DNA of 42,174 nucleotides from Rhizobium giardinii bv. giardinii H152 (GCF_000379605.1 NZ_KB902690.1:1-42174); one strand, 5' to 3'; shown: positions 17,597-26,733, numbered from the stretch's first letter. The notes: generated from the letters alone by a model not told the origin. A program made the numbers and translations.

Positions 17597-18292
17597 ATGA
17601 GCCGTCTGCATTCGGAAAATCACCTCGTCTCGCGGATAGGCTGGCTGCGTGCCGCCGTCCTTGGTGCCAATGACGGCATTGTCTCGACCGCAAGCCTTAT
17701 CGTCGGCGTTGCAACGGCTTCGGCGGCAAGCTCCGAAATCCTGGTTGCAGGCGTTGCCGGGCTGGTTGCCGGGGCCATGTCTATGGCGGCCGGCGAATAC
17801 GTTTCGGTGAGCTCGCAGGCTGACACCGAAAACGCGGACCTCGACCGCGAGCGCACGGAACTGGCAACTCAGCCCGAAGCCGAACGTGAAGAACTCGCCC
17901 AGATTTACGTCAAGCGCGGCGTCGACCGCATTCTGGCGCGACAGGTTGCCGATCAGATGATGGCCAGGGATGCACTGGCCGCCCATGCGCAGGACGAACT
18001 CGGCATATCCGAAATCACCACCGCGCGGCCGATCCAGGCAGCACTCACCTCGGCGGCAACCTTTGCGGTCGGAGCAGCGATGCCCCTTGCCATGGTCATG
18101 GTCTCGCCCACCTCCATGCTGGTCGCGACCGTATCGGTTGCCTCCCTTGCGTTTCTTGCCCTTCTGGGTGCCATTGGCGCAAAAGCCGGCGGCGCGAATG
18201 TCCTGCGGGCAACCTTGCGGGTGACATTCTGGGGCGCGTTTGCGATAGCGCTGACGGCAGGTATCGGTGCGGTCGTCGGGAAGGCCATCTAA
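17597..18292 (+). CDS. VIT/CCC1-family Fe(II)/Mn(II) transporter
   Basis: Membrane protein of the VIT1/CCC1 family, 231 residues. About five helices: LGANDGIVSTASLIVGVA in helix 1, AGAMSMAAGEYVSVSSQ in helix 2, a charged cytoplasmic metal-binding loop (ADLDRERTELATQPEAEREEL) and three helices at the end. It should move Fe(II) or Mn(II) out of the cytoplasm. The ATG has GGGAG upstream. The 167 nt before it hold no recognised gene, although a coding-like VIEPVVPMLDFELHG frame can be read there. Confidence 0.9.
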   Translation: MSRLHSENHLVSRIGWLRAAVLGANDGIVSTASLIVGVATASAASSEILVAGVAGLVAGAMSMAAGEYVSVSSQADTENADLDRERTELATQPEAEREELAQIYVKRGVDRILARQVADQMMARDALAAHAQDELGISEITTARPIQAALTSAATFAVGAAMPLAMVMVSPTSMLVATVSVASLAFLALLGAIGAKAGGANVLRATLRVTFWGAFAIALTAGIGAVVGKAI

Positions 18293-18377
18293 AATGGCAA
18301 GGGCGTCCGTCGGACACGCGCTGCGAGATTTTGTGATCTACGATAGGACCTGTTTTAGCAAATGGGTCGCACGCGAT

Positions 18378-18405
18378 CGTTCCCGCGTGTATTTGCGCGG
18401 GAACG
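18378..18405. terminator. Bidirectional hairpin between convergent genes
   Basis: Perfect 10-bp stem CGTTCCCGCG/CGCGGGAACG with an 8-nt loop TGTATTTG, between the ends of the VIT gene and the cytochrome b561 gene. It is the only strong stem in the gap and probably terminates both. Confidence 0.6.
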
Positions 18406-18444
18406 TGGAATTTGAGCGCCTGGCCCGAGGAAGGGCTTCCGATC

Positions 18445-19017
18445 TCAGTTTCTCCGTTTCCAGCCTGTGATCATGGCGCGGACGAGGTTTTCGCGATGCT
18501 CGATGCTGGCGAGCAGAACCCCGAAGATGTGAAGAGCGATTAAGCCGAGGGTCGAATAAACCAACTTCTTGTGGGTGTCTTCCACCCATTCGATTCCCCA
18601 GAAGGCATCGGTCGTCATCATGGTGCCGGTCGTGACGATGCCCGCGATCATCAGCAGAAGCGCAATCACCATCACGCCGCCCGCCGGGTTGTGTCCGATG
18701 TAGCGTTTGGCACGCATACGGGCGGTATCGGCAAGGAAACTGAGAACGGTGACGGGGCTGCGAACGAAGTTGACGAACCGGGCATGCTCCGATCCGAAGA
18801 GACCCCAAAGAACGCGGATGGATACCAGGCCCCCGATTATGTAGCCCGACAGCATGTGCGCCGACTTCCATTCGTCGCCCGTGAAGAACGAGAAGGCGAA
18901 AAACCCCACCAGCGCCCAGTGGAACAGCCTGACCACGGGGTCCCAGACCTTGATCCGTTCCGGTCGCTCCTTGCGACCGGTCAGGGAGCCCGGCATTTCG
19001 TGCTCGGCGCTACGCAT
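18445..19017 (-). CDS. Cytochrome b561-type membrane electron carrier
   Basis: Di-heme cytochrome b561 domain protein, 190 residues from the ATG at 19017. Four helices with candidate heme His in VVRLFHWAL, KSAHMLSGY, DTHKKLVYS and IALHIFGVL. It would accept electrons in the inner membrane. Its ATG overlaps the stop of the upstream PepSY gene (TGATG), so the two are co-translated. The operon is divergent from a PepSY/two-component operon that probably controls it. Confidence 0.85.
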   Translation of the reverse strand: MRSAEHEMPGSLTGRKERPERIKVWDPVVRLFHWALVGFFAFSFFTGDEWKSAHMLSGYIIGGLVSIRVLWGLFGSEHARFVNFVRSPVTVLSFLADTARMRAKRYIGHNPAGGVMVIALLLMIAGIVTTGTMMTTDAFWGIEWVEDTHKKLVYSTLGLIALHIFGVLLASIEHRENLVRAMITGWKRRN

Positions 19018-19292
19018 CAATCGTCACCGTCGACGCCGACCTGAACGCCGGTTTCCGGATTGAAGAGCGCTTCGACCTTCTGGCCATCCTTGATGCCATA
19101 GACTTCATAGCAGCCGTCTTCGACCTTGATCTGGCGAACGTCGAAACCCATCTCCGTCGCCTTCGCCTTCAGGGCGTCCTCGGTCATCCACTTGTCCTGT
19201 GGAGCGGTTCCACATTTGCCAGCGTCTTCTGCATGGGCAACGCCGGCGAGAACGGAAGCGGCGAACAGGGGGGCAATCAAGATATTTTTCAT
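19017..19292 (-). CDS. Periplasmic PepSY-domain protein
   Basis: Small exported protein, 91 residues from the ATG at 19292 (AAGGA upstream). The signal peptide ends around VAHA; a single PepSY-like domain follows (WMTEDALKAKATEMGFDV, YEVYGIKDGQKVEALFNPETG), with Cys26 and Cys60 able to form a disulfide. Paired with cytochrome b561 as in many proteobacteria; the exact role is unknown. Confidence 0.8.
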   Translation of the reverse strand: MKNILIAPLFAASVLAGVAHAEDAGKCGTAPQDKWMTEDALKAKATEMGFDVRQIKVEDGCYEVYGIKDGQKVEALFNPETGVQVGVDGDD

Positions 19293-19375
19293 CGTCAGTA
19301 TCCTTCGTTGACCCGGTCGAGCACCGTTGCTGCGAACCGTTGACTGCAAACTAGGCGAAGGCAGCTGAGCGATAG

Positions 19376-19392
19376 CTGACGCAGAATGTCAG
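19376..19392. promoter_or_regulatory. Candidate response-regulator site
   Basis: Inverted repeat CTGAC-GCAGAAT-GTCAG in the 134-nt divergent promoter, with further AGCTGA/TTCAGC-like repeats on both sides. A binding site for the neighbouring OmpR-type regulator is plausible but unproven. Confidence 0.3.
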
Positions 19393-19426
19393 CGAAACTT
19401 CAGCTTCGCGATGATAGGAATGGAGG

Positions 19427-19798
19427 ATGTGTCAGGGATCGATCGTCAGGAAAAAGGGGAGCGCGATAGCGTCGCTGGGGCTTGCGCTCCTGCTTGATGT
19501 GGCGCTCGGCCATGTCTCGACAGCGCGTGCCGATGATGATCGTGAGAGTATCGTTTCGCCTGACGATGCCCGTGAACATATTCGCGAGCGCGTCCAACAG
19601 GGCGAAATAAAGTCGCTTGCCGAACTGCGGCGCATCGTTGCGGACAAGGTGGACGGCGAGATCGTCTCGACGTCGATTGATCAGGAGCACGGCATCACCG
19701 TTTACGAATTTCGTGTGCTACGGCCTGACAACCGGATGGTTGAGGTTGAAGTCGACGCCGCATCGGGTGTCGTGCTGGAAATCGAGAACGACGAATGA
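19427..19798 (+). CDS. Exported PepSY-domain protein of the two-component operon
   Basis: About 123 residues with a signal peptide (LGLALLLDVALGHVSTARA) and one PepSY domain (SLAELRRIVADKVDGEIV, YEFRVLRPDNRMVEVEVDAASG). The start is unsettled: GGAGG directly abuts the ATG at 19427. It ends in an ATGA overlap with the response regulator, so it probably acts as a periplasmic partner of the sensor. Confidence 0.8.
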   Translation: MCQGSIVRKKGSAIASLGLALLLDVALGHVSTARADDDRESIVSPDDAREHIRERVQQGEIKSLAELRRIVADKVDGEIVSTSIDQEHGITVYEFRVLRPDNRMVEVEVDAASGVVLEIENDE

Positions 19799-20460
19799 AA
19801 GTGATGCTGGTTGAAGACGATCCCCTGATCGCCCGCGATGTGATCACCCATCTCGAGCGGGCCGGCTTCGTCGTTGTCCATGAAAAGGACGGAGAATCAG
19901 GCTGGTTTACAGGCGACGCCGAGGAATTTGCGGCGGTCGTTCTCGATCTCGGACTGCCCAAAATCGACGGTCTTTCCATTCTGAAACGCTGGCGGGCTGA
20001 AGGCCGGACGATGCCCGTGTTGATCCTGACGGCACGTGGCAACTGGCAGGAGAAGGTGGAGGGCATCGATGCCGGAGCCGACGACTACCTCGCAAAGCCC
20101 TTCCAGATGGCGGAACTGCTCGCCCGTCTTCGCGCCATAATCCGGCGCAGCGCGGGCCAGGCGAGTTCCACCATGATGTTCGGCGACATCGCGATAGACA
20201 CGCGGACAAAGACCGTCACACGCCTTGGCCTGCCCATCGATCTCACGCCCCTTGAATATCGCTGTCTGGCGTTTCTGGCGAACAACAGCGAGCGCAACGT
20301 CTCCCAGATCGAATTGACGGAACAGCTCTACGCGCAGGACTTCGAGCGCGACAGCAATTCTGTGGAGGTCCTCGTTGGGCGTCTGCGTCGCAAACTTGGC
20401 CGTGATGTGATCGCCACCCGGCGCGGCTATGGATACCGCATCAACGGAAGCGCCACATGA
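19795..20460 (+). CDS. OmpR/PhoP-type response regulator
   Basis: Response regulator, 221 residues. Receiver domain with acidic pocket EDD (7-9), phospho-acceptor Asp51 in VVLDLGLP and Lys101 in LAKPF; C-terminal winged helix from about 130 ending in VIATRRGYGYRI. Overlaps both neighbours by 4 nt, giving a tightly coupled PepSY-regulator-kinase operon. Likely controls this operon and the divergent cytochrome b561 operon. Confidence 0.92.
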   Translation: MKVMLVEDDPLIARDVITHLERAGFVVVHEKDGESGWFTGDAEEFAAVVLDLGLPKIDGLSILKRWRAEGRTMPVLILTARGNWQEKVEGIDAGADDYLAKPFQMAELLARLRAIIRRSAGQASSTMMFGDIAIDTRTKTVTRLGLPIDLTPLEYRCLAFLANNSERNVSQIELTEQLYAQDFERDSNSVEVLVGRLRRKLGRDVIATRRGYGYRINGSAT

Positions 20461-21803
20461 GGCATTCGATCCGCGGTCGCTTCCTGCTGGTGTCCATGAT
20501 TAGCGTCATCCTCGCGCTCATCATGGCCAGCCTCGTGTTGATCAACCTGTTCACCCTCAACCTCGAACGCCGGATCGATGAAGAGCTGACCGGCCATATC
20601 AACAACATCGCAGGGACATTGCGATTTGCAGCCAATGGCGAAATTGAGCTGCCGGATAGGCCTGTCGATCGTCGTTTTAGTGAACCTTACGGCGGCCTTT
20701 ACTGGCAGGTGGAAGACGACCTTCGCAACAGGCAGCTGCGCTCTGCCTCGCTGTGGGATACTTCTCTTCCTTTGCCAGACGACGATCAGGAAACAGGCTC
20801 CATCCATCGCTATCATCTCGCGGGGCCGGAGGACTCAGACCTCATCGCGCAGGAGCGCAAGATCGTTTTCGCTGCTCCCGACGGAAAACGGGCGATCCGT
20901 GTCGCCGTGGCGATCGATGCGTCCGTTGTATCAAAGGCGCGCCGGACGTTCGTGTTCGATATCATTCCCTACATGGTGGCGCTTGCCGTGTTCCTGATCG
21001 CAGCCTCGCTAGCTCAATTGACCTACGGTCTGCGTCCTATTTCATCCGTCAGCGAGGGCCTCGACCGCATCCGCGCGCGCAAGGCCGACCGCCTCAGCGG
21101 CCCCTTTCCCAAAGAGCTCCAAAATGTTGTCGATGCGGTCAATCGGCTGCTTGAAGCGCAGGCGCAGCTGATCTCACGAGCCAGGACGCGGGCTGCCGAC
21201 CTGGCGCACGGTCTCAAGTCGCCTTTGACTGTCCTGTTCAATGATGCAGAGACACTGCGGGAACGGGGTGAAGCTGAAATCGCCGACGAGTTGGTTCATC
21301 TGGCCGGCGTGATGAAATCCCATGTCGACAGTGAGCTGACGCGCAGTCGTATCGCCGGCAGCGCAGAGTTGCGCTCGTCCGACGCCGATCTCGCCACGTC
21401 GCTCAACACGATCGTGCGGACGTTCAGGCGGACGCCACGTGGCGAGCAATTGAGCTGGACCATCGACGTTGCGCCGGGTCTCTCCATTGAAATGGACCCG
21501 AATGACCTGCAGGAACTCCTTGGCAACATCTTGGACAATGCAGTGAAATGGAGCCGATCCGCCATCCGGATCAAAGCACAATGGCAGGGCGCAAGGCCCG
21601 TTTTGATGATCGAGGACGACGGTCCCGGTACAAGTCCTGACGGGCTTTCTACGATCATGGAACGCGGCATGCGCCTCGATCTCAAGACGCCTGGAACCGG
21701 TATCGGCCTTGCCATCGTCCGCGACATTGCCGATGTATACGACCTCTCGATCGACATCGAAAACATCGACAGTGGTGGGCTGCGCATCATAATTCGATTC
21801 TGA
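20457..21803 (+). CDS. Sensor histidine kinase
   Basis: Inner-membrane kinase, 448 residues. Two membrane helices (about 9-33 and 169-190) flank a periplasmic sensor region; a HAMP-like segment follows. Phospho-acceptor His251 in DLAHGLKSPLTVL, N-box NILDNAVKWS, G-boxes EDDGPG and GTGIGLAIV. Cognate to the overlapping response regulator. The signal is unknown; the PepSY proteins suggest an envelope or metal/redox cue. Confidence 0.92.
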   Translation: MRHSIRGRFLLVSMISVILALIMASLVLINLFTLNLERRIDEELTGHINNIAGTLRFAANGEIELPDRPVDRRFSEPYGGLYWQVEDDLRNRQLRSASLWDTSLPLPDDDQETGSIHRYHLAGPEDSDLIAQERKIVFAAPDGKRAIRVAVAIDASVVSKARRTFVFDIIPYMVALAVFLIAASLAQLTYGLRPISSVSEGLDRIRARKADRLSGPFPKELQNVVDAVNRLLEAQAQLISRARTRAADLAHGLKSPLTVLFNDAETLRERGEAEIADELVHLAGVMKSHVDSELTRSRIAGSAELRSSDADLATSLNTIVRTFRRTPRGEQLSWTIDVAPGLSIEMDPNDLQELLGNILDNAVKWSRSAIRIKAQWQGARPVLMIEDDGPGTSPDGLSTIMERGMRLDLKTPGTGIGLAIVRDIADVYDLSIDIENIDSGGLRIIIRF

Positions 21804-22199
21804 TCGCAGTCGTTCTTACGCTGTCATGGCTGTCGGAAAGGACGGCGCACCAAATTTCGCTACTTCGCCGGTAGGATTTCGGCTCAACCAAGTTTGCTGA
21901 ACCATCGGCGCTGTTGCCCAAAGGGTCTGCCATTAAACCCGAGGGACAGGGCTATGACTACTTTATCGGCTTGGGCGACTATTCTTTGGAGTTGCCTTCC
22001 GGCGCGTGCCGTCCCGATCAAGCACGTAGAGCGGACGCCCATCCAGTCGACGAGGGCGCACGATTGATGTTCGAACTTTCTTCTCGCCACGATTGAAGCG
22101 TTTAGTATGTCCGAACGGCACGAGCAGCTTGTTCGCCCGCAGTTTTATACACGGAAATGCAATGCTGCGGTCGACGCGGCCCAAATAGGAGCTAGTACT
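21804..22199. other. Intergenic stretch without a recognised gene
   Basis: Apart from the small frame at 21954-22067 (listed separately) nothing here matches a family. Several short overlapping frames exist on both strands without ribosome sites. Confidence 0.4.
21954..22067 (+). CDS. Possible small exported peptide (37 residues)
   Basis: ATG preceded by AGGGA; the product MTTLSAWATILWSC continues to an Ala-Arg-Ala cleavage-like site and then about 20 polar residues. It could be a short exported peptide or the start of a decayed gene. No family recognised. Confidence 0.2.
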   Translation: MTTLSAWATILWSCLPARAVPIKHVERTPIQSTRAHD

Positions 22200-22589
22200 A
22201 TGAGCTACACGATGGACAAGACGATCGCCGGAGTGCCTTTTGAGCAAGTCGTGGAAATGACTAGGGCTGCACTTTTGAGCAAAGGCTTTGGTGTTCTCAC
22301 GGAAATAGATGTCAAGGCTACGATGAAAAAGAAGATGGACGCCGACGTCGATGACTACATTATCCTGGGGGCATGTAATCCGCGCATGGCCTTCGAGGCG
22401 ATGAAAATGGAGCCTAAAGTGGGAGCCATGCTGCCATGCAATGTGATCATTCGGGGTCTCAAAGGCGGCGATGTTATGGTTAGTGCGATCGATCCCGTGG
22501 TCTCGATGCAGGGAATTGACAACGACACTCTCAAGGATACCGCAGGCAAAGTCCGCTCAATGCTTGAGCAGGTGATTGCGAGCATCTAG
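22200..22589 (+). CDS. DUF302 protein
   Basis: Protein of the DUF302 family, 129 residues. Typical pattern: VPFEQVVEMTRAALLSKGFGVLTEID, YIILGACNPRMAFEAM, LPCNVIIRG, then a C-terminal helix. The ATG at 22200 has AGGAGC upstream; the frame is open further upstream but that part has no conserved sequence. Function unknown; DUF302 genes are often near metal and redox stress genes. Confidence 0.85.
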   Translation: MSYTMDKTIAGVPFEQVVEMTRAALLSKGFGVLTEIDVKATMKKKMDADVDDYIILGACNPRMAFEAMKMEPKVGAMLPCNVIIRGLKGGDVMVSAIDPVVSMQGIDNDTLKDTAGKVRSMLEQVIASI

Positions 22590-22594
22590 TGCGT

Positions 22595-23270
22595 CTAGTG
22601 ATGATGCCCCTGAGGCTCGAACATCCTGAAGGCCAACCGCTCGCTGTCCGAAGCGTTGACTCACGGTCGCGATGACGTTGACCTCCGCAAGCAGAGCGCT
22701 CTCGTCTATGACCACCGCAACATCGACATGAAGCTTGTGGCCCACTCAGCGGGCCTTCGCCTCGCTGACCTCGTCGACGCCTTCGACATGGGCGGCGGCA
22801 TGCTCGATCTCGTCGATGATCCCAGGCTCGACGCCATCTAGCATGCGCGCCAGAACCGATCGCGCCAACTGCCAGACGATACCGAAGATCGCCACTGTGA
22901 TCAGCATGCCGACGATCGGATCGGCGATCGGAAAGCCTAGCCAGATGCCGATGGCTCCGGCGACGACCGCAAGACTGTTCAGGCCGTCGGTGCGGGCGTG
23001 GAACCCGTCGGCGATCAGCGCCGCGCTGTTGATTTCCCGGCCGCCCCGGATGGGAAAGACCGCGACGGCTTCGTTGCCGATGAAACCAATGACGCCAGCG
23101 GCGATCAGCCAGCCGAGATGGGAGATGGGTTCCGGATTGATGAGGCGGTTGATGGCCTGGTAGCCGGCGACCAGCGCACTGAACAGGATGATCACATACG
23201 TTGGGAGGAGGAGATGTGGAGCCGCACGAATGCCGTTCGCGATGGCCGTTTCCGCCATCCAAGCCAATCA
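22595..23270 (-). pseudogene. Cation diffusion facilitator (CDF) metal exporter, broken
   Basis: Helices 3-6 of a CDF transporter are intact (NSAALIADGFHARTDGLNSL holds the HxxxD metal-site motif). An in-frame TGA at 22746-22748 replaces the Trp expected in ARWVGHKLH; the same frame then continues GHKLHVDVAVVIDES. A second frameshift near 22660 is needed to reach the natural end RMFEPQGHHH. The first two helices are missing. Efflux function is lost unless partial proteins suffice. Confidence 0.75.
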
Positions 23271-23700
23271 GCAGAACGGCCGCCATTTCACGTCTCGCAT
23301 TTCCAGGGCAACGTTACCGTCAACTTGACCGTGACCTCGCTGGAGATATCGCCCGTCCGGGACTTCGATTTCGATGTGACCATCGGTCTGATCGAATTCG
23401 ATAGTGCTGGCACGATCAGGTACATCGACCAGGGAAGCCACGACGTCCGTGTGAAATGCGAACGTCCGGGCAAGGTCTTCGTTGGTCGCGCGGTTTACGT
23501 TCCAAACAACGGCGTCTCCGGAAGCGATTGGAAAGACGACTTGTGGAATTCGGTCTGCAAGTCCCCGGTTTCGTAGCCGGTAGTCGAGGCAAGATCGGTG
23601 CCCCCGATCACGGTGAACTTGCCCAAGGCCCCAGGGCGGCGGCGCAACGGGCAATAACACCCACCAACGCACGTTCAGATCCGCAAGGACGGGCGTGTCC
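23271..23700. other. Coding-like but unassignable sequence
   Basis: Frames on both strands look coding in base composition. On the minus strand WNVNRATNEDLARTFAF runs to a stop near 23268, and a second frame reads GKFTVIGGTDLASTTGY. On the plus strand NVTVNLTVTSLEISPV runs to 23576. I cannot decide which is real; it is probably decayed sequence of the same metal-efflux locus. Confidence 0.3.
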
Positions 23701-24083
23701 TGTTCAGATATTCGGGGGGCGGTGCAGGGGGGGACTTCTCCGAAAAACCTGCGGTCATCTATGAATCCGTGGATCGACGACACGACCGGTCCGGCCAAGG
23801 TGTCGCTCGTGGCGATGATTGCGAGACTTACGCAAAAGTCGTTGCAGCATTCCTGCTTGGCGAGCTTGACGCTATCATCATCGGCCGACACGTCGCCATG
23901 GTGGTCGTGCGCCGCCATTTCGGAGCCATGGTGCCCCTACAGCATCGAGGCGGCTTGTTGCGCCTCGACAAAGCTCGGGCCGTGCATGGCGGCCGTAGCA
24001 TTGGATAGCGAGTATCCGGCAAACGACACAACGATCGCCAGCTTGATGAGAACCAGCAGCTTGCTGCAAATGATTCGATACAT
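23700..24083 (-). pseudogene. Cys/His-rich exported protein with in-frame amber
   Basis: Begins at the ATG at 24083 with a signal-like LLVLIKLAIVVSFAGYSLS. A TAG at 23937-23939 follows codon 48, and the same frame continues GHHGSEMAAHDHHGD and KQECCNDFCVSLAI. His- and Cys-rich small exported proteins of this kind accompany metal-efflux genes (CzcI-like), consistent with the CDF remnant downstream. The 3' limit is uncertain. Confidence 0.5.
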
Positions 24084-24097
24084 CGCGCTCACATCCA

Positions 24098-24119
24098 AGG
24101 GCTACATTCAAAAAGCCCT
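24098..24119. promoter_or_regulatory. Inverted repeat upstream of the Cys/His-rich gene
   Basis: AGGGCT-N10-AGCCCT, 15 nt before the ATG, with TTGAAG just upstream on the coding strand. The geometry resembles a MerR-type operator between promoter elements, but no clear -10 box follows. Confidence 0.25.
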
Positions 24120-24236
24120 GACTTCAACCACAACAAAAAAAGCTCGTTGGCATTCGCGTCGATTGTAAGGTGATGCGCCGAAGAGCTCCGACCCGTGCTA
24201 CGTTATGCAGCAGTCGTTGGTTTTTCACACATGTAG

Positions 24237-24431
24237 CATGAGGTCTATGGGGAAGGGAAACGAGCAGATCGGTACGAATTCATTTGGCCGACGGGAAACA
24301 AGACGATCATTTCTCGAAAAGGCGATGAATTCTCGATCAACGGAAAACCGGCACTCCTTCTCTCCGACGACAAATGTACGTTATGCGCGGTCAACACACA
24401 GACGAAAAACAGGTTCTGTTTTAAGATATAA
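24237..24431 (+). pseudogene. 3' remnant of an unidentified small protein
   Basis: A 64-codon frame without a start codon, opening right after a TAG, reads with coding-like composition: YEFIWPTGNKTIISRKGDEF, NGKPALLLSDDKCTLC, NRFCFKI and then TAA. It looks like the C-terminal half of a secreted beta-rich protein with three Cys. No family can be named. The remainder of 24120-24650 shows nothing else. Confidence 0.35.
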
Positions 24432-24659
24432 TTGTGATCAGCCTAGTGCCCTTCTGCACGGCATGGTCTTAGTCGATTTCATTAGCGATACCTAAATCAA
24501 AAGGTAGCTATTGGCCCATCGGAGACATTTTGGTCCACTGTTGGGCGAAGGAAAATGGACGTGGCCTATGTGGCTAAGGGATGCTCCGCAACATGCGTTG
24601 CAAGTCTGGCCCGCATGCCGACGCTGCCATAAGTGAGCTTCATCAAGGGAGGTATCATA

Positions 24660-25430
24660 ATGCATAAGAACGCGCCGGATTTCAGCCTTGACGGCAAAGT
24701 GACCTTCCTGACGGGAGCGAGCCGTGGCATCGGTCGTGCTTGCGCAATTGCGTGTGCCGCAGCAGGGGCCGATATCGTCCTGGGTGTCCGCGACATCGCG
24801 GCGTCGGCTGACCTAGTTAGCGAACTCGAGAGCGCCGGGAGCGAAGTCCTAGCGGTTGAGTTGGACATTCCCAATAAGGCGCATATCGCACAAGCAGTGG
24901 ATGCGGCCCTTACAACGTTCGGCCGGATCGACGTCCTCATCAACAATGTCGGAGTGGCTCCGGGCAATCTCGCGGAACTCGTTGAGGAAAAGGACCTTGA
25001 CCAGATACTCGATGTCAACATCAAGGGTACCTTTCTGATGACTCAGGCAGTAGGCCGTCATATGATCGAGCGTAAAGAGGGCCGAATCATCAACATCAGC
25101 TCGCAGGCCGGTACCGTGGCACTGCGCGGCGAGGCCATCTATTGCATGAGCAAGGCGGCAATTAATCACCTTACGCGCTGCCTTGCGGCGGAATGGGCGC
25201 GCTACAACGTCACGGTAAATACCGTATCGCCGACCTTCATCCACACCGATGGCACCGCACCTTTCCTATCCGTTCCCGACAATCGCCAAGCTACGCTCGA
25301 CCACATTCCACTCGGCCGGATCGGTGAAACCGACGATGTAGTGGGTGCCGTGGTCTTCCTTGCATCACCTGCTGCGAGCCTAATCACCGGCGCGAACCTG
25401 CTAGTGGACGGTGGATGGTCCGTTGCCTGA
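24660..25430 (+). CDS. Short-chain dehydrogenase/reductase
   Basis: NAD(P)-dependent classical SDR, 256 residues. Cofactor motif TGASRGIG (18-25), NNVG, catalytic Ser in NISSQAG and YCMSK (Tyr-x3-Lys), and C-terminal GANLLVDGGW. The ATG at 24660 has GGAGG at good spacing; the frame is open 27 nt further upstream but that ATG lacks a site. Resembles gluconate 5-dehydrogenase and 3-oxoacyl reductase types; the substrate is unknown. It stands alone. Confidence 0.9.
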   Translation: MHKNAPDFSLDGKVTFLTGASRGIGRACAIACAAAGADIVLGVRDIAASADLVSELESAGSEVLAVELDIPNKAHIAQAVDAALTTFGRIDVLINNVGVAPGNLAELVEEKDLDQILDVNIKGTFLMTQAVGRHMIERKEGRIINISSQAGTVALRGEAIYCMSKAAINHLTRCLAAEWARYNVTVNTVSPTFIHTDGTAPFLSVPDNRQATLDHIPLGRIGETDDVVGAVVFLASPAASLITGANLLVDGGWSVA

Positions 25431-25479
25431 CGTGGGGGAATTCCTGCAGCGCAAGTCTTAGGCAGACGAGAGCGACGAT

Positions 25480-25597
25480 TTCTTCCTCGGATCAGCAGGC
25501 TCATTAGCTGACGGTGGGTGTCAGTTTCGTCAAAGCCGGTCATGCGGGAGTAGCCCGCAACGTCGGCAGCGATGATGGCCGCGGGTCGACGCTCCAT
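25480..25597 (-). pseudogene. Class III adenylate/guanylate cyclase, N-terminal fragment
   Basis: ATG at 25597 with GGAGAT upstream starts MERRPAAIIAADVAGYSRM, the near-invariant start of rhizobial class III cyclases. Similarity fades after about 30 residues and the frame is then non-homologous. Only the beginning of the gene remains. The 25600-25795 stretch next to it has no recognised gene. Confidence 0.6.
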
Positions 25598-25794
25598 AGC
25601 CAATATCTCCGCGAATATTAGCTGGCGAATAGGTACCCCCAAGGCGCGATCCGCCAAAAATACAACCCAGAGTTGCCGCTCGTATGTTGGTGTAACACAA
25701 CGCATCGGGCTTGATCGCCGCCCCTAGCGGTGCTGAGGAAGCCGAGGATAATGGAAGCGCTGGATAGTCGATCCTCTCGGGCGGGCAGACGACA

Positions 25795-26733
25795 TCAAGC
25801 CTTTTGGAACCGATAAACACCGTCCTTGCGTTCCGCATAGCCTACGCCGGGATAGGTCCAATGATACCCGAGCATCTTGATCTTCTCGGCGGCAGCGCGG
25901 TCGAGGAGCGCCTGACGGCTCTTCAATGCGACCTCGGGATCGGTATCGAACCCGAAATGCCAGGCAGGATGTTCGAAGAAGATAACGTCGTTGGTGCAGG
26001 CGTCTCCAGTGATGAGTAGGTTTCCGTCTCCCGCCAGTTCGATGGAAACGTGCCCGGGTGTATGGCCAGGGGTTGCAACAACGTTCATCCCTGGAACGAC
26101 CTCCTGGCCCGCCTTGACGAGCGTTAGGCGCTCTTTCGCCGCGAAGAGATCACGCTGTGCGCCGCGCGCGAAGTCATGGAGGACAGAAGGCATATGCGCC
26201 TCGTACTTCTTGTCGGTCCAGAAGTTCCACTCCGTCTCGCTCACGAAGTACTCGGCGTTGGGATAGAGGAGTCTTCCATCTTCTGTCATCGTTGCGCCGG
26301 AGTGGTCCGGATGGGCGTGAGTGAATACGACCTTGGTGATCTCCCCGGGCTTAACGCCGAGCGTCCGCAGGTTCTGAGCCAGCTTGCCGGCACTCGCCTG
26401 GAATTTCGAGCCGGACCCGTTGTCGATCAGGATGAGGTCATTCCCATGCCTAATCAAAGGAATGTTGGCCTGAACGGGTGCGCTGTTGGCGTCGCCACCG
26501 AGCTTGGCGAGGAATTCCTTTCGATCCTCCGGGCTGGCGTCAGGGAGCAGGACTTCCGCGGGAAGAGTAAGGAAGCCGTCGCTGACGACGGTAACGTCGA
26601 ATGCCCCGTGGTTGAACCCATGAAAATCTGCGGCGTAAGCGCCCTTGGCCAGCAATATCGACGCTGCGGTTGCCGTCAATCCCGCCAGCACTTCGCGTCT
26701 TGTGGTTGGAGCGCATTCGATTGGCTTCCACAT
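25795..26733 (-). CDS. Tat-exported metallo-beta-lactamase-fold hydrolase
   Basis: 312 residues. A Tat-like TTRREVLAGLTATAASILLA signal is followed by the MBL core: HAHPDHSG zinc motif, TPGHTPGH, TGDACTNDVIF and a late GYHW His. Resembles periplasmic members of the family annotated as lactonase or general hydrolases. The ATG has GGAGA 8 nt upstream. It lies 45 nt after the Tat-exported alpha/beta hydrolase gene, so it is probably co-transcribed with it. Confidence 0.87.
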   Translation of the reverse strand: MWKPIECAPTTRREVLAGLTATAASILLAKGAYAADFHGFNHGAFDVTVVSDGFLTLPAEVLLPDASPEDRKEFLAKLGGDANSAPVQANIPLIRHGNDLILIDNGSGSKFQASAGKLAQNLRTLGVKPGEITKVVFTHAHPDHSGATMTEDGRLLYPNAEYFVSETEWNFWTDKKYEAHMPSVLHDFARGAQRDLFAAKERLTLVKAGQEVVPGMNVVATPGHTPGHVSIELAGDGNLLITGDACTNDVIFFEHPAWHFGFDTDPEVALKSRQALLDRAAAEKIKMLGYHWTYPGVGYAERKDGVYRFQKA

